Assembly: GCF_900157385.1 (NCBI RefSeq)
Contig: NZ_LT717700.1
Location: forward strand, 767,818 to 831,817
Direction: 5' to 3'
DNA from: Mycobacterium terramassiliense
GTDB taxonomy: Bacteria; Actinomycetota; Actinomycetes; Mycobacteriales; Mycobacteriaceae
DNA: 64,000 nucleotides
Positions 9,487-19,125 of this stretch are shown piece by piece. Made by a program: the position numbers and the translations under genes. The notes beneath the pieces are model-generated. The model worked only from the letters and a program-made list of their open reading frames with translations. It searched no databases and had not been told where the DNA came from. Position 1 is the stretch's first letter; the number at the start of each line of letters is the position of its first letter.

Positions 9487-10314
9487 TCAGATTTCGGAGA
9501 TGATCTGGGCCCGGCGGCTGTTGTACTCCTGGTCGCTCAGCGCGCCGCTGGCCTTCAGCGTCTCGAGCTCTTGGAGCCGCTGCGCGATCGACGGCTGCGG
9601 CGTGGCGACCGGCGCCGGACCGCCGGCCGCCGCCGGCTGGGGGGCCGGTGCCTGCTGTTCGGCCGCCCGCCGCACCACGGCCTGGACCTGCTGGCGCAGC
9701 GCGGGATTGGACCGGATGTCGACCATCCGATTGAGCGGGACGTTGTTCGCCTTGAGGATCTGCAGGATCTCCATCAGCGGTCCGGCCTGCCCGCTGAGGT
9801 CGTAGGTCCTGTTGTCCTCGGCCAGCGTGAACTGCGCCGGCACCAGCCCGTTGACCAAAGCGCTGCGTTCCCAGTCGATCCGGTACTCACCGGTGGTGGG
9901 GTTGACCAGGACCACGACCTTGCGGGCGTTGAGGTTGCCGAGCCGGGTCACGCTGGCGATCACCCGGTCCTCGCTGTCGAACGGCAGAAACCCGGGCCCC
10001 GCGATGTGCAGGTAGACCTTGACCACCTGTTGGTTGTTGATCCAGGTCCCGGTCTCGCTGAGCCCGGTGATCTGGGCCAGCGCCAGCACGCCGTGCTGCT
10101 CGAGCTCGGCGTTCTTGGCGGATGACTTCGCCCCGTAGTTGGCCAGCGCGAGCGCGATCACCACGTCGGCCACGGTGATCAGGAGGCCCACGTACAGCAT
10201 CCACTGCAGCAGGTCGCCGAACCCGAGGGTGAAGTAGACGACCAAAAAGATCGGACCCACCAGGCCGCCGCACAGCAAAACGATCAACTGTGCCTTCAGG
10301 TAGCGCGCCAACAC
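9487..10314 (-). CDS. Membrane protein with C-terminal SHOCT domain
   Basis: A 275-residue protein with two N-terminal membrane helices (about 8-30, LIVLLCGGLVGPIFLVVYFTL, and 38-60), a soluble beta-rich middle, a Pro/Ala/Gln linker near 215-240, and a terminal SHOCT motif (RLQELETLKASGALSDQEYN) of the short oligomerisation type. It is equivalent by position to Rv0686. Function is unknown. It lies 49 bases upstream of the SDR on the same strand, separated from it by the KstR-like site. Confidence 0.85.
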   Translation of the reverse strand: MLARYLKAQLIVLLCGGLVGPIFLVVYFTLGFGDLLQWMLYVGLLITVADVVIALALANYGAKSSAKNAELEQHGVLALAQITGLSETGTWINNQQVVKVYLHIAGPGFLPFDSEDRVIASVTRLGNLNARKVVVLVNPTTGEYRIDWERSALVNGLVPAQFTLAEDNRTYDLSGQAGPLMEILQILKANNVPLNRMVDIRSNPALRQQVQAVVRRAAEQQAPAPQPAAAGGPAPVATPQPSIAQRLQELETLKASGALSDQEYNSRRAQIISEI

Positions 10315-10409
10315 GTGTCTCTCCTCGTCTCGCTGGGAAGTCCGTGTCAGATTAGCGCTCGACCGGCGGTCGCGATAGCCGAGCGCGCAAACCGTTTCCG
10401 AGCCCGGGT

Positions 10410-11198
10410 CTACTCCTCGGAGGACTCGGCCGGGGCGGCCGCCGCCGGAGAGTAGGCCGGCGTCGCGGGACGCACCGCCGCCGAAGAGCCGGCGGGCGCC
10501 GCGGCCGGCATCGTCGCGGGCAGCGGCGTTCCGGCGTATCCGTCGAGGCCGACCTCCTCGGCGGCTGCCACACCTTCTGAGGCCCCGATGACGCCGGAGG
10601 ACGCGGCCGGGCCGCCGGTGGCGGCGGCCGCGGGGACGGCGCCGAGGTTCTGACCCGCGACCAGGCTGCCGGTGAAACCGGCCCCGCCCATGCCGAACGA
10701 CTCGCCGCTGCCGGCGGCCGCGGAGGCGGGACCGACGGCGCTAATCAGCTGGCCGGCCACGCCGCTGCCCCCGGCACCCAACACGCCCGGCCCGCTGGGC
10801 GCGACCGCCAGTGAGGGGCTCACGCCGTTACCGGCCGGGACGGCAGCGGCCGCCGCCTGGCTCGGCGTGCCGACCGCGCCCAGCGCCGCTTGCTCCACGG
10901 TCTGCAGCGGCGAGGCATTGGTCGCCTCGGCGAGGGCATACTGGGCCGCGCCGCCGCTCATGAGCTCGACGAACTGCTGGTGGAACATCGCCGCCTGGGC
11001 GCTGAGCGCCTGGTAGACCTCGGCGTGCGCGCCGAACAGCGCGGCGATCGTCGCCGACACCTCGTCGGCACCCGCGGCCAGCACCCCCGAGGTCGGGGTC
11101 AGCGCCGCGGCGTTGGCCGAGCTGATTGCCGACGCAATATTCGCGAGGTCGGAGGCCGCCCCGGATAGGTACTCAGGCGTCGCGAAAACGAACGACAT
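10410..11198 (-). CDS. PE family protein
   Basis: A 262-residue PE protein. It starts MSFVFATPEY, has the approximately 100-residue helical PE domain and carries the type VII secretion signal YxxxE at Tyr87-Glu91. The rest is a low-complexity Ala/Gly/Pro/Ser tail without PGRS repeats or a lipase domain. PE proteins are usually exported by ESX systems with a PPE partner, but none is encoded nearby. The gene sits between tuf and the SHOCT gene, a position with no PE gene in M. tuberculosis. Confidence 0.88.
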   Translation of the reverse strand: MSFVFATPEYLSGAASDLANIASAISSANAAALTPTSGVLAAGADEVSATIAALFGAHAEVYQALSAQAAMFHQQFVELMSGGAAQYALAEATNASPLQTVEQAALGAVGTPSQAAAAAVPAGNGVSPSLAVAPSGPGVLGAGGSGVAGQLISAVGPASAAAGSGESFGMGGAGFTGSLVAGQNLGAVPAAAATGGPAASSGVIGASEGVAAAEEVGLDGYAGTPLPATMPAAAPAGSSAAVRPATPAYSPAAAAPAESSEE

Positions 11199-11331
11199 CC
11201 GTACCTCCCGTGCGGGTCATCACGATCAAACAATCGGCCGGTCATTAGACACGGACGCAATAAGGCTAAACCTATATTAACCGCGCCGCCGACGCCCGGT
11301 TTCGCCGATTGCCGCGGCCCCGGAAACGCAC

Positions 11332-11363
11332 GAAGCCCGGGCTGCCATGGCGGCCCGGGCTTC
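11332..11363 (-). terminator. tuf transcription terminator hairpin
   Basis: An 11-bp perfect stem (GAAGCCCGGGC pairing with GCCCGGGCTTC) with a ten-base loop lies 14 bases past the tuf stop. There is no T-run, as is common for mycobacterial terminators. Confidence 0.75.
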
Positions 11364-11376
11364 GCGTCGAACAGAG

Positions 11377-12567
11377 CTACTTGATGATCTTGACGACCCG
11401 GCCGGCGCCGACGGTGCGGCCACCTTCGCGGATCGCGAACCGCAGGCCCTCGTCCATGGCCACCGGCTGGATCAGCTTCACCGAGATGTTGGTGTTGTCA
11501 CCGGGCATCACCATCTCGGTGCCCTCCGGCAGCGTCACCACACCCGTCACGTCGGTGGTGCGGAAGTAGAACTGCGGGCGGTAGTTGTTGAAGAACGGCG
11601 TGTGCCGGCCGCCCTCGTCCTTGGACAGGATGTAGACCTGGCCCTCGAACTCGGTGTGCGGCGTGGTGGTGCCGGGCTTCGTGACGACCTGGCCGCGCTC
11701 GACGTCCTCGCGCTTGATGCCGCGCAGCAGCAGCCCGACGTTGTCGCCGGCCTGGCCCTGGTCGAGCAGCTTGCGGAACATCTCCACACCGGTGACGGTC
11801 GTCTTGGTGCTGGTCGGGCGGATGCCGACGATCTCGACTTCCTCGTTCACGTTGATGACGCCGCGCTCCACACGCCCGGTGACCACCGTGCCGCGGCCGG
11901 TGATGGTGAAGACGTCCTCGACGGGCATCAGGAACGGCTTGTCGGTCTCGCGGACCGGGTCCGGGATGGACTCGTCAACCGCGTCCATCAGCTCCTCGAC
12001 CGACGAGACCCACTTGGCGTCGCCCTCGAGCGCCTTGAGCGCGGATACCCGCACCACCGGGGCGTCCTCGTCGAACTCCTGGGCGGCCAGCAGCTCGCGG
12101 ACCTCCAGCTCGACGAGCTCGAGCAGCTCCTCGTCGTCGACGGCGTCGGCCTTGTTCAGGGCGACCAGGATGTAGGGCACGCCGACCTGGCGGGCCAGCA
12201 GCACGTGCTCGCGGGTCTGCGGCATCGGGCCGTCGGTCGCGGCGACCACCAGGATCGCGCCGTCCATCTGCGCGGCGCCGGTGATCATGTTCTTGATGTA
12301 GTCCGCGTGACCAGGCGCGTCGACGTGGGCGTAGTGCCGCTTGTCGGTCTGGTACTCGACGTGCGCGATGTTGATGGTGATACCGCGCTGACGCTCCTCG
12401 GGGGCGTTGTCGATCTGGTCGAACGCCTTGGACTCGTTCAGGTCCGGAAACTTGTCATGCAGGACCTTGGTGATAGCCGCGGTCAGGGTGGTCTTGCCGT
12501 GGTCAACGTGACCGATGGTCCCGATGTTGACGTGGGGCTTGGTCCGCTGGAACTTCGCCTTCGCCAC
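11377..12567 (-). CDS. tuf: Translation elongation factor Tu
   Basis: A 396-residue GTPase that delivers aminoacyl-tRNA to the ribosome. G1 is GHVDHGKTT near residue 19, G3 is DAPGHADY and G4 is NKAD. It starts with GTG preceded by GGAGGACA. It is the last gene of the rpsL-rpsG-fusA-tuf operon and is followed by a strong hairpin. Confidence 0.99.
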   Translation of the reverse strand: MAKAKFQRTKPHVNIGTIGHVDHGKTTLTAAITKVLHDKFPDLNESKAFDQIDNAPEERQRGITINIAHVEYQTDKRHYAHVDAPGHADYIKNMITGAAQMDGAILVVAATDGPMPQTREHVLLARQVGVPYILVALNKADAVDDEELLELVELEVRELLAAQEFDEDAPVVRVSALKALEGDAKWVSSVEELMDAVDESIPDPVRETDKPFLMPVEDVFTITGRGTVVTGRVERGVINVNEEVEIVGIRPTSTKTTVTGVEMFRKLLDQGQAGDNVGLLLRGIKREDVERGQVVTKPGTTTPHTEFEGQVYILSKDEGGRHTPFFNNYRPQFYFRTTDVTGVVTLPEGTEMVMPGDNTNISVKLIQPVAMDEGLRFAIREGGRTVGAGRVVKIIK

Positions 12568-12663
12568 TGTTGTGTCCTCCGACTTGTTGGTGCTTTGTTA
12601 AGCAGTGTTGATTTCTTGTTGTGCCGCGGTGTTAACCGGGTCAGCTTACTCGTACGCCTGAAC

Positions 12664-14769
12664 TCACTGACCCGTCGCCTTAGCGATGATCTCCTTCGAC
12701 ACGTTCGCCGGTACTTCGGCGTAGGAGTCGAACACCATGGAGTAGTTCGCCCGGCCTTGTGTCTTCGACCGCAGGTCGCCGACGTAGCCGAACATCTCCG
12801 ACAGCGGCACGTGCGCCTTGACCACGCGTGCACCGCTCCGCTCCTCCATGGCCTGGATCTGGCCACGGCGGGAGTTCAGGTCGCCGATCACATCGCCCAT
12901 GTAGTCCTCGGGCGTGGTGACCTCGACGGCCATGATCGGTTCCAGGATCACCGGTTGCGCTTGCGCGGCAGCCTTTTTCAGCACCTGGGAACCGGCGATC
13001 TTGAAGGCCATCTCGGACGAGTCGACCTCGTGGAAGGCGCCGTCGAGCAGGGTGACCTTGAGGTTCACCAGCGGGTAGCCGGCCAGCACGCCGTACTGCA
13101 TGGCGTCCTGGGCGCCGGCGTCCACCGACGGGATGTACTCGCGCGGGATGCGTCCGCCGGTGACCTTGTTCTCGAATTCGTAGGTCGCGCCGTCCTCGCC
13201 GTGGAACGGCTCGAGGTTGATCAGCACCTTGGCGAACTGGCCCGAGCCACCGGTCTGCTTCTTGTGGGTGAACTCGACCTTTTCCACCACGCGGCGGATG
13301 GTCTCCTTGTAGGCCACCTGGGGCTTACCCACGTTGGCCTCGACCTTGAACTCGCGGCGCATGCGGTCGACCAGGATGTCCAGGTGCAGCTCGCCCATGC
13401 CGCCGATCACGGTCTGGCCGGTCTCGGCGTCCTGGTGGACCTTGAACGTCGGGTCCTCCTCGGCGAGCTTCTGGATCGACAGGCTCAGCTTCTCCTGGTC
13501 GCTCTTGGTCTTGGGCTCGATGGCCACCTCGATGACCGGGTCGGGGAAGGTCATCGACTCGAGCACGACCTGGTCGTTCGGGTCGCTCAGGGTGTCGCCG
13601 GTGGTGGTGTCCTTCAGACCGATCACCGCGTAGATGTGACCGGCCGACGCGGTCTCCACCGGGTTCTCCTTGTTGGAGTGCATCTGGAACAGCTTGCCCA
13701 GCCGCTCCTTCTTGCCCTTGGTGGAGTTGATGACCTGGCTGCCGGAATCGACCTTGCCCGAGTACACCCGGACGTAGGTCAGCTTGCCAAAGAACGGGTG
13801 CGTGGCGACCTTGAAGGCCAGCGCCGAGAACGGCTCGTCGGTCGACGGCTTGCGCACGACCTCGACGTCCTCCTTGCCGGGGGCGTGGCCGACGGCCGGC
13901 GGCACGTCCAGCGGCGAGGGCAGGTAGTCGATGACCGCGTCCAGCATCGGCTGCACGCCCTTGTTCTTGAACGCGCTGCCGCACAGCACCGGGTAGGCCT
14001 CCGAGCTGATCGTCAGCTTGCGGATCGCGCCCTTGATCTCCTCGACGGTGAGCTCCTCGCCGCCCAGGTACTTCTCCAGCAGCGTCTCGTCTGTCTCGGC
14101 GACGGACTCGAGCAGCTTGGTGCGGTACTCGTCGGCCTTCTCCTGCAGCTCGGCGGGGATGTCGACGACGTCGTACTTCTCGCCGAGCTTGGCCTCGGCG
14201 CTCCACACCTTGGCCTTCATCTCGACCAGATCGACGACGCCCTCGAAGTCACCCTCGGAGCCGACGGGCAGCTGGATCGGGATGACGTTGGCGCCCAGCC
14301 GCTCTTCCATGGTCTTCACCGAGAAGTAGAAGTCGGCGCCGATCTTGTCCATCTTGTTGACGAAGCAGATCCGCGGGACGTCGTATTTGTCGGCCTGGCG
14401 CCACACCTGCTCGGACTGCGGTTCGACGCCCTCCTTGCCGTCGAAGACGGCGACGGCACCGTCGAGCACGCGCAGGCTGCGCTCCACCTCGACGGTGAAA
14501 TCAACATGGCCAGGCGTGTCGATGATGTTGATCTGGTTGTCGTTCCAGAAGCAGGTGGTGGCCGCGGAGGTGATGGTGATCCCCCGCTCCTGTTCCTGCT
14601 CCATCCAGTCCATGGTGGCGGCGCCGTCGTGCACCTCACCGATCTTGTAGCTGATGCCGGTGTAGTAGAGGATGCGCTCGGTCGTCGTCGTCTTGCCGGC
14701 GTCGATGTGCGCCATGATGCCGATGTTGCGGACCTTGGTCAGGTCGGTCAGCACGTCCTTCTGTGCCAC
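12664..14769 (-). CDS. fusA: Translation elongation factor G
   Basis: A 701-residue ribosomal translocase GTPase. The N-terminal G domain shows [13 protein letters not shown] and [16 protein letters not shown]; domains II to V follow with normal length. It starts with GTG. It lies between rpsG and tuf in the conserved str operon, 94 bases upstream of tuf. Confidence 0.99.
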   Translation of the reverse strand: MAQKDVLTDLTKVRNIGIMAHIDAGKTTTTERILYYTGISYKIGEVHDGAATMDWMEQEQERGITITSAATTCFWNDNQINIIDTPGHVDFTVEVERSLRVLDGAVAVFDGKEGVEPQSEQVWRQADKYDVPRICFVNKMDKIGADFYFSVKTMEERLGANVIPIQLPVGSEGDFEGVVDLVEMKAKVWSAEAKLGEKYDVVDIPAELQEKADEYRTKLLESVAETDETLLEKYLGGEELTVEEIKGAIRKLTISSEAYPVLCGSAFKNKGVQPMLDAVIDYLPSPLDVPPAVGHAPGKEDVEVVRKPSTDEPFSALAFKVATHPFFGKLTYVRVYSGKVDSGSQVINSTKGKKERLGKLFQMHSNKENPVETASAGHIYAVIGLKDTTTGDTLSDPNDQVVLESMTFPDPVIEVAIEPKTKSDQEKLSLSIQKLAEEDPTFKVHQDAETGQTVIGGMGELHLDILVDRMRREFKVEANVGKPQVAYKETIRRVVEKVEFTHKKQTGGSGQFAKVLINLEPFHGEDGATYEFENKVTGGRIPREYIPSVDAGAQDAMQYGVLAGYPLVNLKVTLLDGAFHEVDSSEMAFKIAGSQVLKKAAAQAQPVILEPIMAVEVTTPEDYMGDVIGDLNSRRGQIQAMEERSGARVVKAHVPLSEMFGYVGDLRSKTQGRANYSMVFDSYAEVPANVSKEIIAKATGQ

Positions 14770-14839
14770 AGAAGTCTTCCCACTCTTTCGATTGCTTGGT
14801 TAGCTGTCGTTACGCCTCCGGCATCATCGCCGGCGGGTC

Positions 14840-15310
14840 TCACCAGCGATAATGCGCGAAGGCGCGGTTTGCCTCGGCCATCTTGTGGGTGTCCTCACGC
14901 CGCTTGACGGAGGCCCCGAGGCCGTTGCTGGCGTCGAGGATCTCGTTGGCCAGCCGCTCGATCATGGTCTTCTCCCGGCGCTGCCGCGAGAAGCTGACAA
15001 GCCAACGCAGCGCCAGCGTGGTGGACCGGTCAGGACGCACCTCGACGGGCACCTGGTAGGTCGCACCACCGACGCGGCGGCTGCGCACCTCCAGGGCGGG
15101 CTTGACGTTGTCGAGAGCACGCTTGAGGGTGATCACGGGATCCGTACCAGTCTTTTCCCGCGCATTCTCGAGCGCACCATAAACAATGCGCTCGGCGAGC
15201 GATTTCTTCCCCTTGAGCAGAACCTTGTTCACCAGCTGAGTGACCAGCTGCGACCCGTACACGGGGTCGTTCACCAGCGGACGCTTGGGCGCGGGCCCCT
15301 TGCGCGGCAT
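14840..15310 (-). CDS. rpsG: 30S ribosomal protein S7
   Basis: A 156-residue 16S rRNA-binding head protein of the small subunit, starting [12 protein letters not shown] and ending in the basic NRAFAHYRW. Its ATG shares a base with the rpsL stop (TAATG), indicating coupled translation. Confidence 0.99.
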   Translation of the reverse strand: MPRKGPAPKRPLVNDPVYGSQLVTQLVNKVLLKGKKSLAERIVYGALENAREKTGTDPVITLKRALDNVKPALEVRSRRVGGATYQVPVEVRPDRSTTLALRWLVSFSRQRREKTMIERLANEILDASNGLGASVKRREDTHKMAEANRAFAHYRW

Positions 15311-15684
15311 TAGCTCTTCTCCTTCTTGGCGCCGTAACGGCTGCGAGCCTGCTTGCGGTTCTTGACGCCCTGGGTGTCGAGCGAACCGCGGATGATCTTG
15401 TACCGGACACCGGGCAGGTCCTTGACCCGGCCACCACGCACCAGCACCATCGAGTGCTCCTGCAGGTTGTGGCCCTCGCCGGGGATGTAGGCGGTGACCT
15501 CCACCTGGCTCGTCAGCTTGACGCGCGCGACCTTCCGAAGCGCCGAGTTCGGCTTCTTCGGGGTGGTGGTGTACACGCGGGTGCATACGCCACGGCGCTG
15601 CGGGCTGCCCTTCAGAGCCGCGGTCTTGACCTTGCCGATCTTGTCCCGACGACCCTTGCGGACCAGCTGCTGAATGGTTGGCAT
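15310..15684 (-). CDS. rpsL: 30S ribosomal protein S12
   Basis: A 124-residue decoding-centre protein. Both streptomycin-resistance positions carry the susceptible residues: Lys43 in [10 protein letters not shown] and Lys88 in GRVKDLPGV. It is the first gene of the str operon, transcribed from the promoter at 15900-15929 with a leader of roughly 210 bases. Confidence 0.99.
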   Translation of the reverse strand: MPTIQQLVRKGRRDKIGKVKTAALKGSPQRRGVCTRVYTTTPKKPNSALRKVARVKLTSQVEVTAYIPGEGHNLQEHSMVLVRGGRVKDLPGVRYKIIRGSLDTQGVKNRKQARSRYGAKKEKS

Positions 15685-15893
15685 CTACCGGCTTTCTGTG
15701 TTGTCGTTCGTGTTCTGGCTCAAGCTGTTAAGTCTGTGTACTGCAGTTTCGCCCGCCCCGGGTAAGCTCGCCTACCCCGCGGCCGGGTGTGTCGCAAGCG
15801 CTCAGCACGGCAGTCGATCCGGTGCGTCGGGGACATGCGAATTAGCCCGGCATCCGCTCCCTTACGTCAGGCGCCGTAAGCCGCCAGGCACGA
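15685..15893 (-). promoter_or_regulatory. Long 5' leader of the rpsL operon
   Basis: About 210 bases separate the predicted transcription start from the rpsL ATG. The leader can form several hairpins, including CTTACG/CGTAAG at 15861-15880. No open frame of note is present. A regulatory role is inferred from length and structure only. Confidence 0.35.
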
Positions 15894-15899
15894 GCTACC

Positions 15900-15929
15900 A
15901 CAATACCCGCCGCCGGTCTCGCTGGTCAA
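15900..15929 (-). promoter_or_regulatory. Sigma-A promoter of the rpsL operon
   Basis: On the minus strand TTGACC (15924-15929) is followed after 18 bases by TATTGT (15900-15905), a good match to the mycobacterial housekeeping consensus. The same -10 hexamer occurs before rpoB and rplJ. Confidence 0.6.
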
Positions 15930-15965
15930 AGCGGCGGCGAGGGGCCGCGGATCGCCACCATCGGA

Positions 15966-16616
15966 CTAGTTCGGGGCTGCTTGGCGCGCGGTGCGCCTGC
16001 TCAGCGCCTCCATACCCCGAGCCAGCCGCAACACCATGTCGGAGAACAGCACGTCCGTGTCGATGTCATCCATGACCCCGGTCATCTCCAGCAACACGAA
16101 GCCGTGCAGCGCGGACCAGAATTCCAGGGCGGCGTGGAAGGCTTCCTCACCGCCGAGGCCGTAGGAGGCCAGCACGGAGATGACGGGCGCGGCCGCGCCC
16201 CTGGTGGCGGCCGCGTACTCGGGGTCGTCGCCGCCCAGCGGCATCCGGGTGAACGCGGAGTACCGCCCGGGGTGGTGATGGGCGTAGCTGCGGTAGGCGC
16301 CGGCCATGACCAGCACCGCGTCGTCGCGCGCGCGACCCTCGCCGACCCGGTTCAGCATCGTGATGATGTCGTCGATGACGCGGATCCGCACAGCGCGGCG
16401 CAGGTCCTCCAGGCTGTCCACGTGGTTGTACAGCGACGGCCCCTTGGTGCCCAGCTGGGTGGCCAGCGCGTTGATCGTCAGCGAGTCCCAGCCCTCGCGG
16501 TCCAGGAACGTCAGGGCGCCGTCGACGATGCCTTCGCGGCTCAGCTTGGCCGGCCGGGAGCCCGACTTCCCGGCGCGCTGGCGCCCCGCCGCCGGCGGCG
16601 GTTCTGGAGCTGCCAT
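15966..16616 (-). CDS. TetR family regulator with WHG-type C-terminal domain
   Basis: A 216-residue repressor. A basic N-terminal tail precedes the helix-turn-helix at about residues 28-75 (LTINALATQLGTKGPSLYNHV). The C-terminal half has the pattern of the WHG TetR ligand domain, ending FWSALHGFVLLEM. It matches Rv0681 by position. It is divergent from the DUF3060 gene, and an inverted repeat in the gap is a likely operator. Confidence 0.88.
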   Translation of the reverse strand: MAAPEPPPAAGRQRAGKSGSRPAKLSREGIVDGALTFLDREGWDSLTINALATQLGTKGPSLYNHVDSLEDLRRAVRIRVIDDIITMLNRVGEGRARDDAVLVMAGAYRSYAHHHPGRYSAFTRMPLGGDDPEYAAATRGAAAPVISVLASYGLGGEEAFHAALEFWSALHGFVLLEMTGVMDDIDTDVLFSDMVLRLARGMEALSRRTARQAAPN

Positions 16617-16648
16617 GGCGATCGCCCTTCGAGTGATGCGGGTGGGTT

Positions 16649-16665
16649 AACTAATGACTCTAGTT
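16649..16665. promoter_or_regulatory. Candidate TetR operator
   Basis: An inverted repeat AACTA-(7)-TAGTT lies 33 bases upstream of the TetR start and about 100 bases before the divergent gene. Position and symmetry suggest autoregulation. Confidence 0.4.
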
Positions 16666-16765
16666 GACGATGGGCGGGAAAATGGTGAGCCGATAACCCT
16701 GCCGCCGGGCGGGCGGATACACGTAATCTCTTTCCAGGCCGACTCGACGCCGAAGGGGGCTCGCC

Positions 16766-17131
16766 GTGAAGTGGACAACCGCCGCGGGGCCGCTGGTCAC
16801 CTGCGCCCTCGTCGTCCTCGCCCCCACGCCGGCCGCGCCGGCCAAGAACGGCGACACCCACGTCATCGGGCAGGGCCTCGAGCAGACGCTGGACTGCAAC
16901 GATGCGACCCTGATCGTCAACGGCAGCTCGAACGTCGTCAACGCGAAGGGCAACTGCTGGGCTGTGACGGTCATGGGATCGGGCAACACCGTCATCGCCG
17001 ACTCGGTCACCCACGACATCACGGTGTACGGCTACAACGAGACCGTGTTCTATCACGGCGGCGACCCGATCCTCTGGGACCGCGGGCGCGAACTGGGCAT
17101 GACCAACCGGCTCCAGCAGGTGCCGGGCTGA
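16766..17131 (+). CDS. Secreted DUF3060-type protein
   Basis: A 121-residue protein with a signal peptide (GTG start, about residues 1-24, ending APAAPAK) and a repetitive Asn/Gly-rich middle (VNGSSNVVNAKGNCWAVTVMGSGNTV) suggesting a small beta-helix. It shares this pattern with the downstream lipoprotein and corresponds by position to Rv0680c. It is probably exported to the envelope. Function is unknown. Confidence 0.82.
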   Translation: MKWTTAAGPLVTCALVVLAPTPAAPAKNGDTHVIGQGLEQTLDCNDATLIVNGSSNVVNAKGNCWAVTVMGSGNTVIADSVTHDITVYGYNETVFYHGGDPILWDRGRELGMTNRLQQVPG

Positions 17132-17158
17132 GCACCGAATCGAGAGAATCGAGGATCG

Positions 17159-17641
17159 ATGCGCGACCACATCACCGACCGCCCGTCCAGGCTCGCGGCG
17201 CTCGCCTTGGCACCGGCGGCCGCGGCGTTAGTGCTGGCTGGTTGCAGTTCCACCGCCAACCCGCCCGGTGGCTCGACCACGACGACGACGAAAAGCAGCA
17301 CGACGACCACGAGCGCCGCGGCGGGGCCGACGAGCACGGGCGGGGCGAGCACCACGGCGTCCGTCGAGATCGGCAACACGCTGAACTACGGCTCGATGGG
17401 AACCACGGCCACCCTCGATTGCGCCGACGGCAAGTCGCTGAACGTGGGCGGCTCCAACAACACGCTGACCGTGACGGGCACCTGCGAGACGGTGACCATC
17501 GGCGGCGCGAACAACAAGATCACCCTCGACAAGGTCAACACGCGCATCACCGTGGTGGGACTGAGCAACACCGTCACCTATAAAGACGGTGATCCCAAGG
17601 TCGACAACCTCGGCTCGAGCAACTCGATCAGCAAGGGCTAA
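17159..17641 (+). CDS. Threonine-rich DUF3060 lipoprotein
   Basis: A 160-residue lipoprotein. The lipobox is LAGC with Cys29 as the lipidated residue. A Thr/Ser-rich linker (about 38-68) follows, then a DUF3060 region with NNTLTVTGTCETVTIGGANN-type repeats. It is the counterpart of Rv0679c. The gene is 27 bases downstream of its paralogue and its stop overlaps the convergent echA5 by four bases. In M. tuberculosis Rv0678-mmpS5-mmpL5 lies at this junction; it is missing here. Confidence 0.85.
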   Translation: MRDHITDRPSRLAALALAPAAAALVLAGCSSTANPPGGSTTTTTKSSTTTTSAAAGPTSTGGASTTASVEIGNTLNYGSMGTTATLDCADGKSLNVGGSNNTLTVTGTCETVTIGGANNKITLDKVNTRITVVGLSNTVTYKDGDPKVDNLGSSNSISKG

Positions 17642-18405
17642 TTCGCCGGCGTGCCATGGCGGCCGGCACCCGCGGCGAACCGCCCGGCCCCTTCCGCGGC
17701 CTCCGCGGCGACGCGCGAGATGCTGGCGAATTCGAAGTCGATGGCGTCGGATTCGGCAGTGCCCCACTGGTGCAGCGCCGAGCGCCGGTCCGATCGCAGG
17801 CACTGCTGCGGCAGCGCCGCGAGCTGGGCCGCCAGTTCCTCCGCCGCTTGGCGCGCTTGGCCTTTCGGCACGACGCGATTGGCCAGCCCCATCGCCAGCG
17901 CCTCGTCGGCCTTGACCCCGCGGCCGGTGAGGATCATGTCCATTGCGCGGCTCTGCCCGATCAGCCGGGGCAGCCGCACGGTGCCGCCGTCGATGAGCGG
18001 CACGCCCCAGCGCCGGCAGAACACCCCGAATACGGCGTCCTCCTCGGCAACCCGCAGATCACACCAAACGGCCAACTCCAGGCCCCCGGCGACGGCGTAG
18101 CCGCTGACCGCTGCGATTACGGGTTTGGACAGCACCATCCGGGTGGGCCCCATCGGGCCGGGGCCCGTGCGGTGCACGGCGTTGGCGTCGGGCGTGCCGA
18201 AGGACTTCAAATCGGCTCCGGCGCAGAACGTTCCGTTGTCGCCCCAGAGCACGGCCACCGACGCGGTGTCGTCGCGGTCGAACTCGTCGAACGCCGCGTA
18301 GAGCGCGGCGGCCGTCGGGCCGTTGACGGCATTGCGCGCGCCCGGCCGGTCGAGGATCACCGTCGTCACGGCGCCGTTGCGCTCTACGCGCACTGGATCA
18401 CTCAT
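17638..18405 (-). CDS. echA5: Enoyl-CoA hydratase/isomerase family protein EchA5
   Basis: A 255-residue crotonase. The oxyanion-hole segments are CAGADLKSFG (about 61-70) and AVSGYAVAGGLELAVWCDLRV (about 98-118). It probably acts in beta-oxidation-like acyl-CoA turnover. Its ATG overlaps the paaX-like stop by ATGA, making it the last gene of a fadE8-echA4-paaX-echA5 operon. Order matches Rv0675. Confidence 0.9.
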   Translation of the reverse strand: MSDPVRVERNGAVTTVILDRPGARNAVNGPTAAALYAAFDEFDRDDTASVAVLWGDNGTFCAGADLKSFGTPDANAVHRTGPGPMGPTRMVLSKPVIAAVSGYAVAGGLELAVWCDLRVAEEDAVFGVFCRRWGVPLIDGGTVRLPRLIGQSRAMDMILTGRGVKADEALAMGLANRVVPKGQARQAAEELAAQLAALPQQCLRSDRRSALHQWGTAESDAIDFEFASISRVAAEAAEGAGRFAAGAGRHGTPAN

Positions 18406-19112
18406 GTCACCTCCAACAGGGATGGGTCACGCCGCCGCGCCAGCTCGGTGGCGAAGTCGTGGTAAGCCTCGCGCAGCCGGTCGCCGGGCCAATCGGCGGG
18501 CAGCAGTTCGGCGGGCAGCATGGGGTCGGTGAGCACGTGGCGCACGATGCCCGTGGCCGCCACGAAACGGCCGGGAATATCGGAAGCGCCGGCCATCTCG
18601 CCGAGCAGCCGGTGTCCGGTTCGGGCCCACCCCGGCAGGTCCCACAGCTCGCCGGCCAGCTCCGCCGGCGCGTCGTCGCGGGCCTTGAGCACGCGCACCC
18701 GCCCCGCGACATCGGGATCCAGGTCCAGCCGCAAGTTGTCGGGCCGCATCCACACCCCCTCGCGGAGTTCGCCAAAACGCTTGTCGTGCATGCCTGCTCG
18801 CAGCGCCGCCCGGGTGCGCGCATCGCCGCCCACGCTGGTCACGATCAGCACCGACCAGTCGCCCCGCCACGGGCGGGTGCGGGGGTGCATGGCGTCGTCC
18901 TGCCGGCGCTGGCGGGCCAGCAATCGATCCGAGAGCCGGTAGCCGTCGGCGGACCGGATCAGATCGCCGGCCCCGACCATCCGGGTCAGCGCCACCCGCA
19001 GCGCGGTCTCCTTGATGCCGAAATCGGCTGTCAGCCTGATCAATTCGCCGGCGCTGGCGCACGCCGGGTGCGCGCCGAGCAGCACGCTGAGCACCACCGA
19101 GCGGGCGGTCAT
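18402..19112 (-). CDS. PaaX family transcriptional regulator
   Basis: A 236-residue GntR-like regulator of the PaaX type, with a winged-helix N-terminus (LIRLTADFGIKETALRVALTRMVGAGDL, about 22-50) and a long C-terminal domain. PaaX proteins repress aromatic or acyl-CoA catabolic operons and respond to acyl-CoA thioesters. Lying between two crotonase genes, it probably controls this operon. ATG at 19112 was chosen because upstream frame would run into echA4. Equivalent to Rv0674. Confidence 0.88.
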   Translation of the reverse strand: MTARSVVLSVLLGAHPACASAGELIRLTADFGIKETALRVALTRMVGAGDLIRSADGYRLSDRLLARQRRQDDAMHPRTRPWRGDWSVLIVTSVGGDARTRAALRAGMHDKRFGELREGVWMRPDNLRLDLDPDVAGRVRVLKARDDAPAELAGELWDLPGWARTGHRLLGEMAGASDIPGRFVAATGIVRHVLTDPMLPAELLPADWPGDRLREAYHDFATELARRRDPSLLEVT

Positions 19113-19125
19113 GTGGGGCAACGGA

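Noticed and set aside
10410..11198. PE gene as part of a PE-PPE pair
   Set aside because: No PPE-type gene lies on either side; neighbours are tuf and a SHOCT protein.
11347..14907. Very long plus-strand open frame antisense to tuf and fusA
   Set aside because: It is a shadow of high GC codon bias; its translation is low complexity and no family is recognised. tuf and fusA on the other strand are certain.
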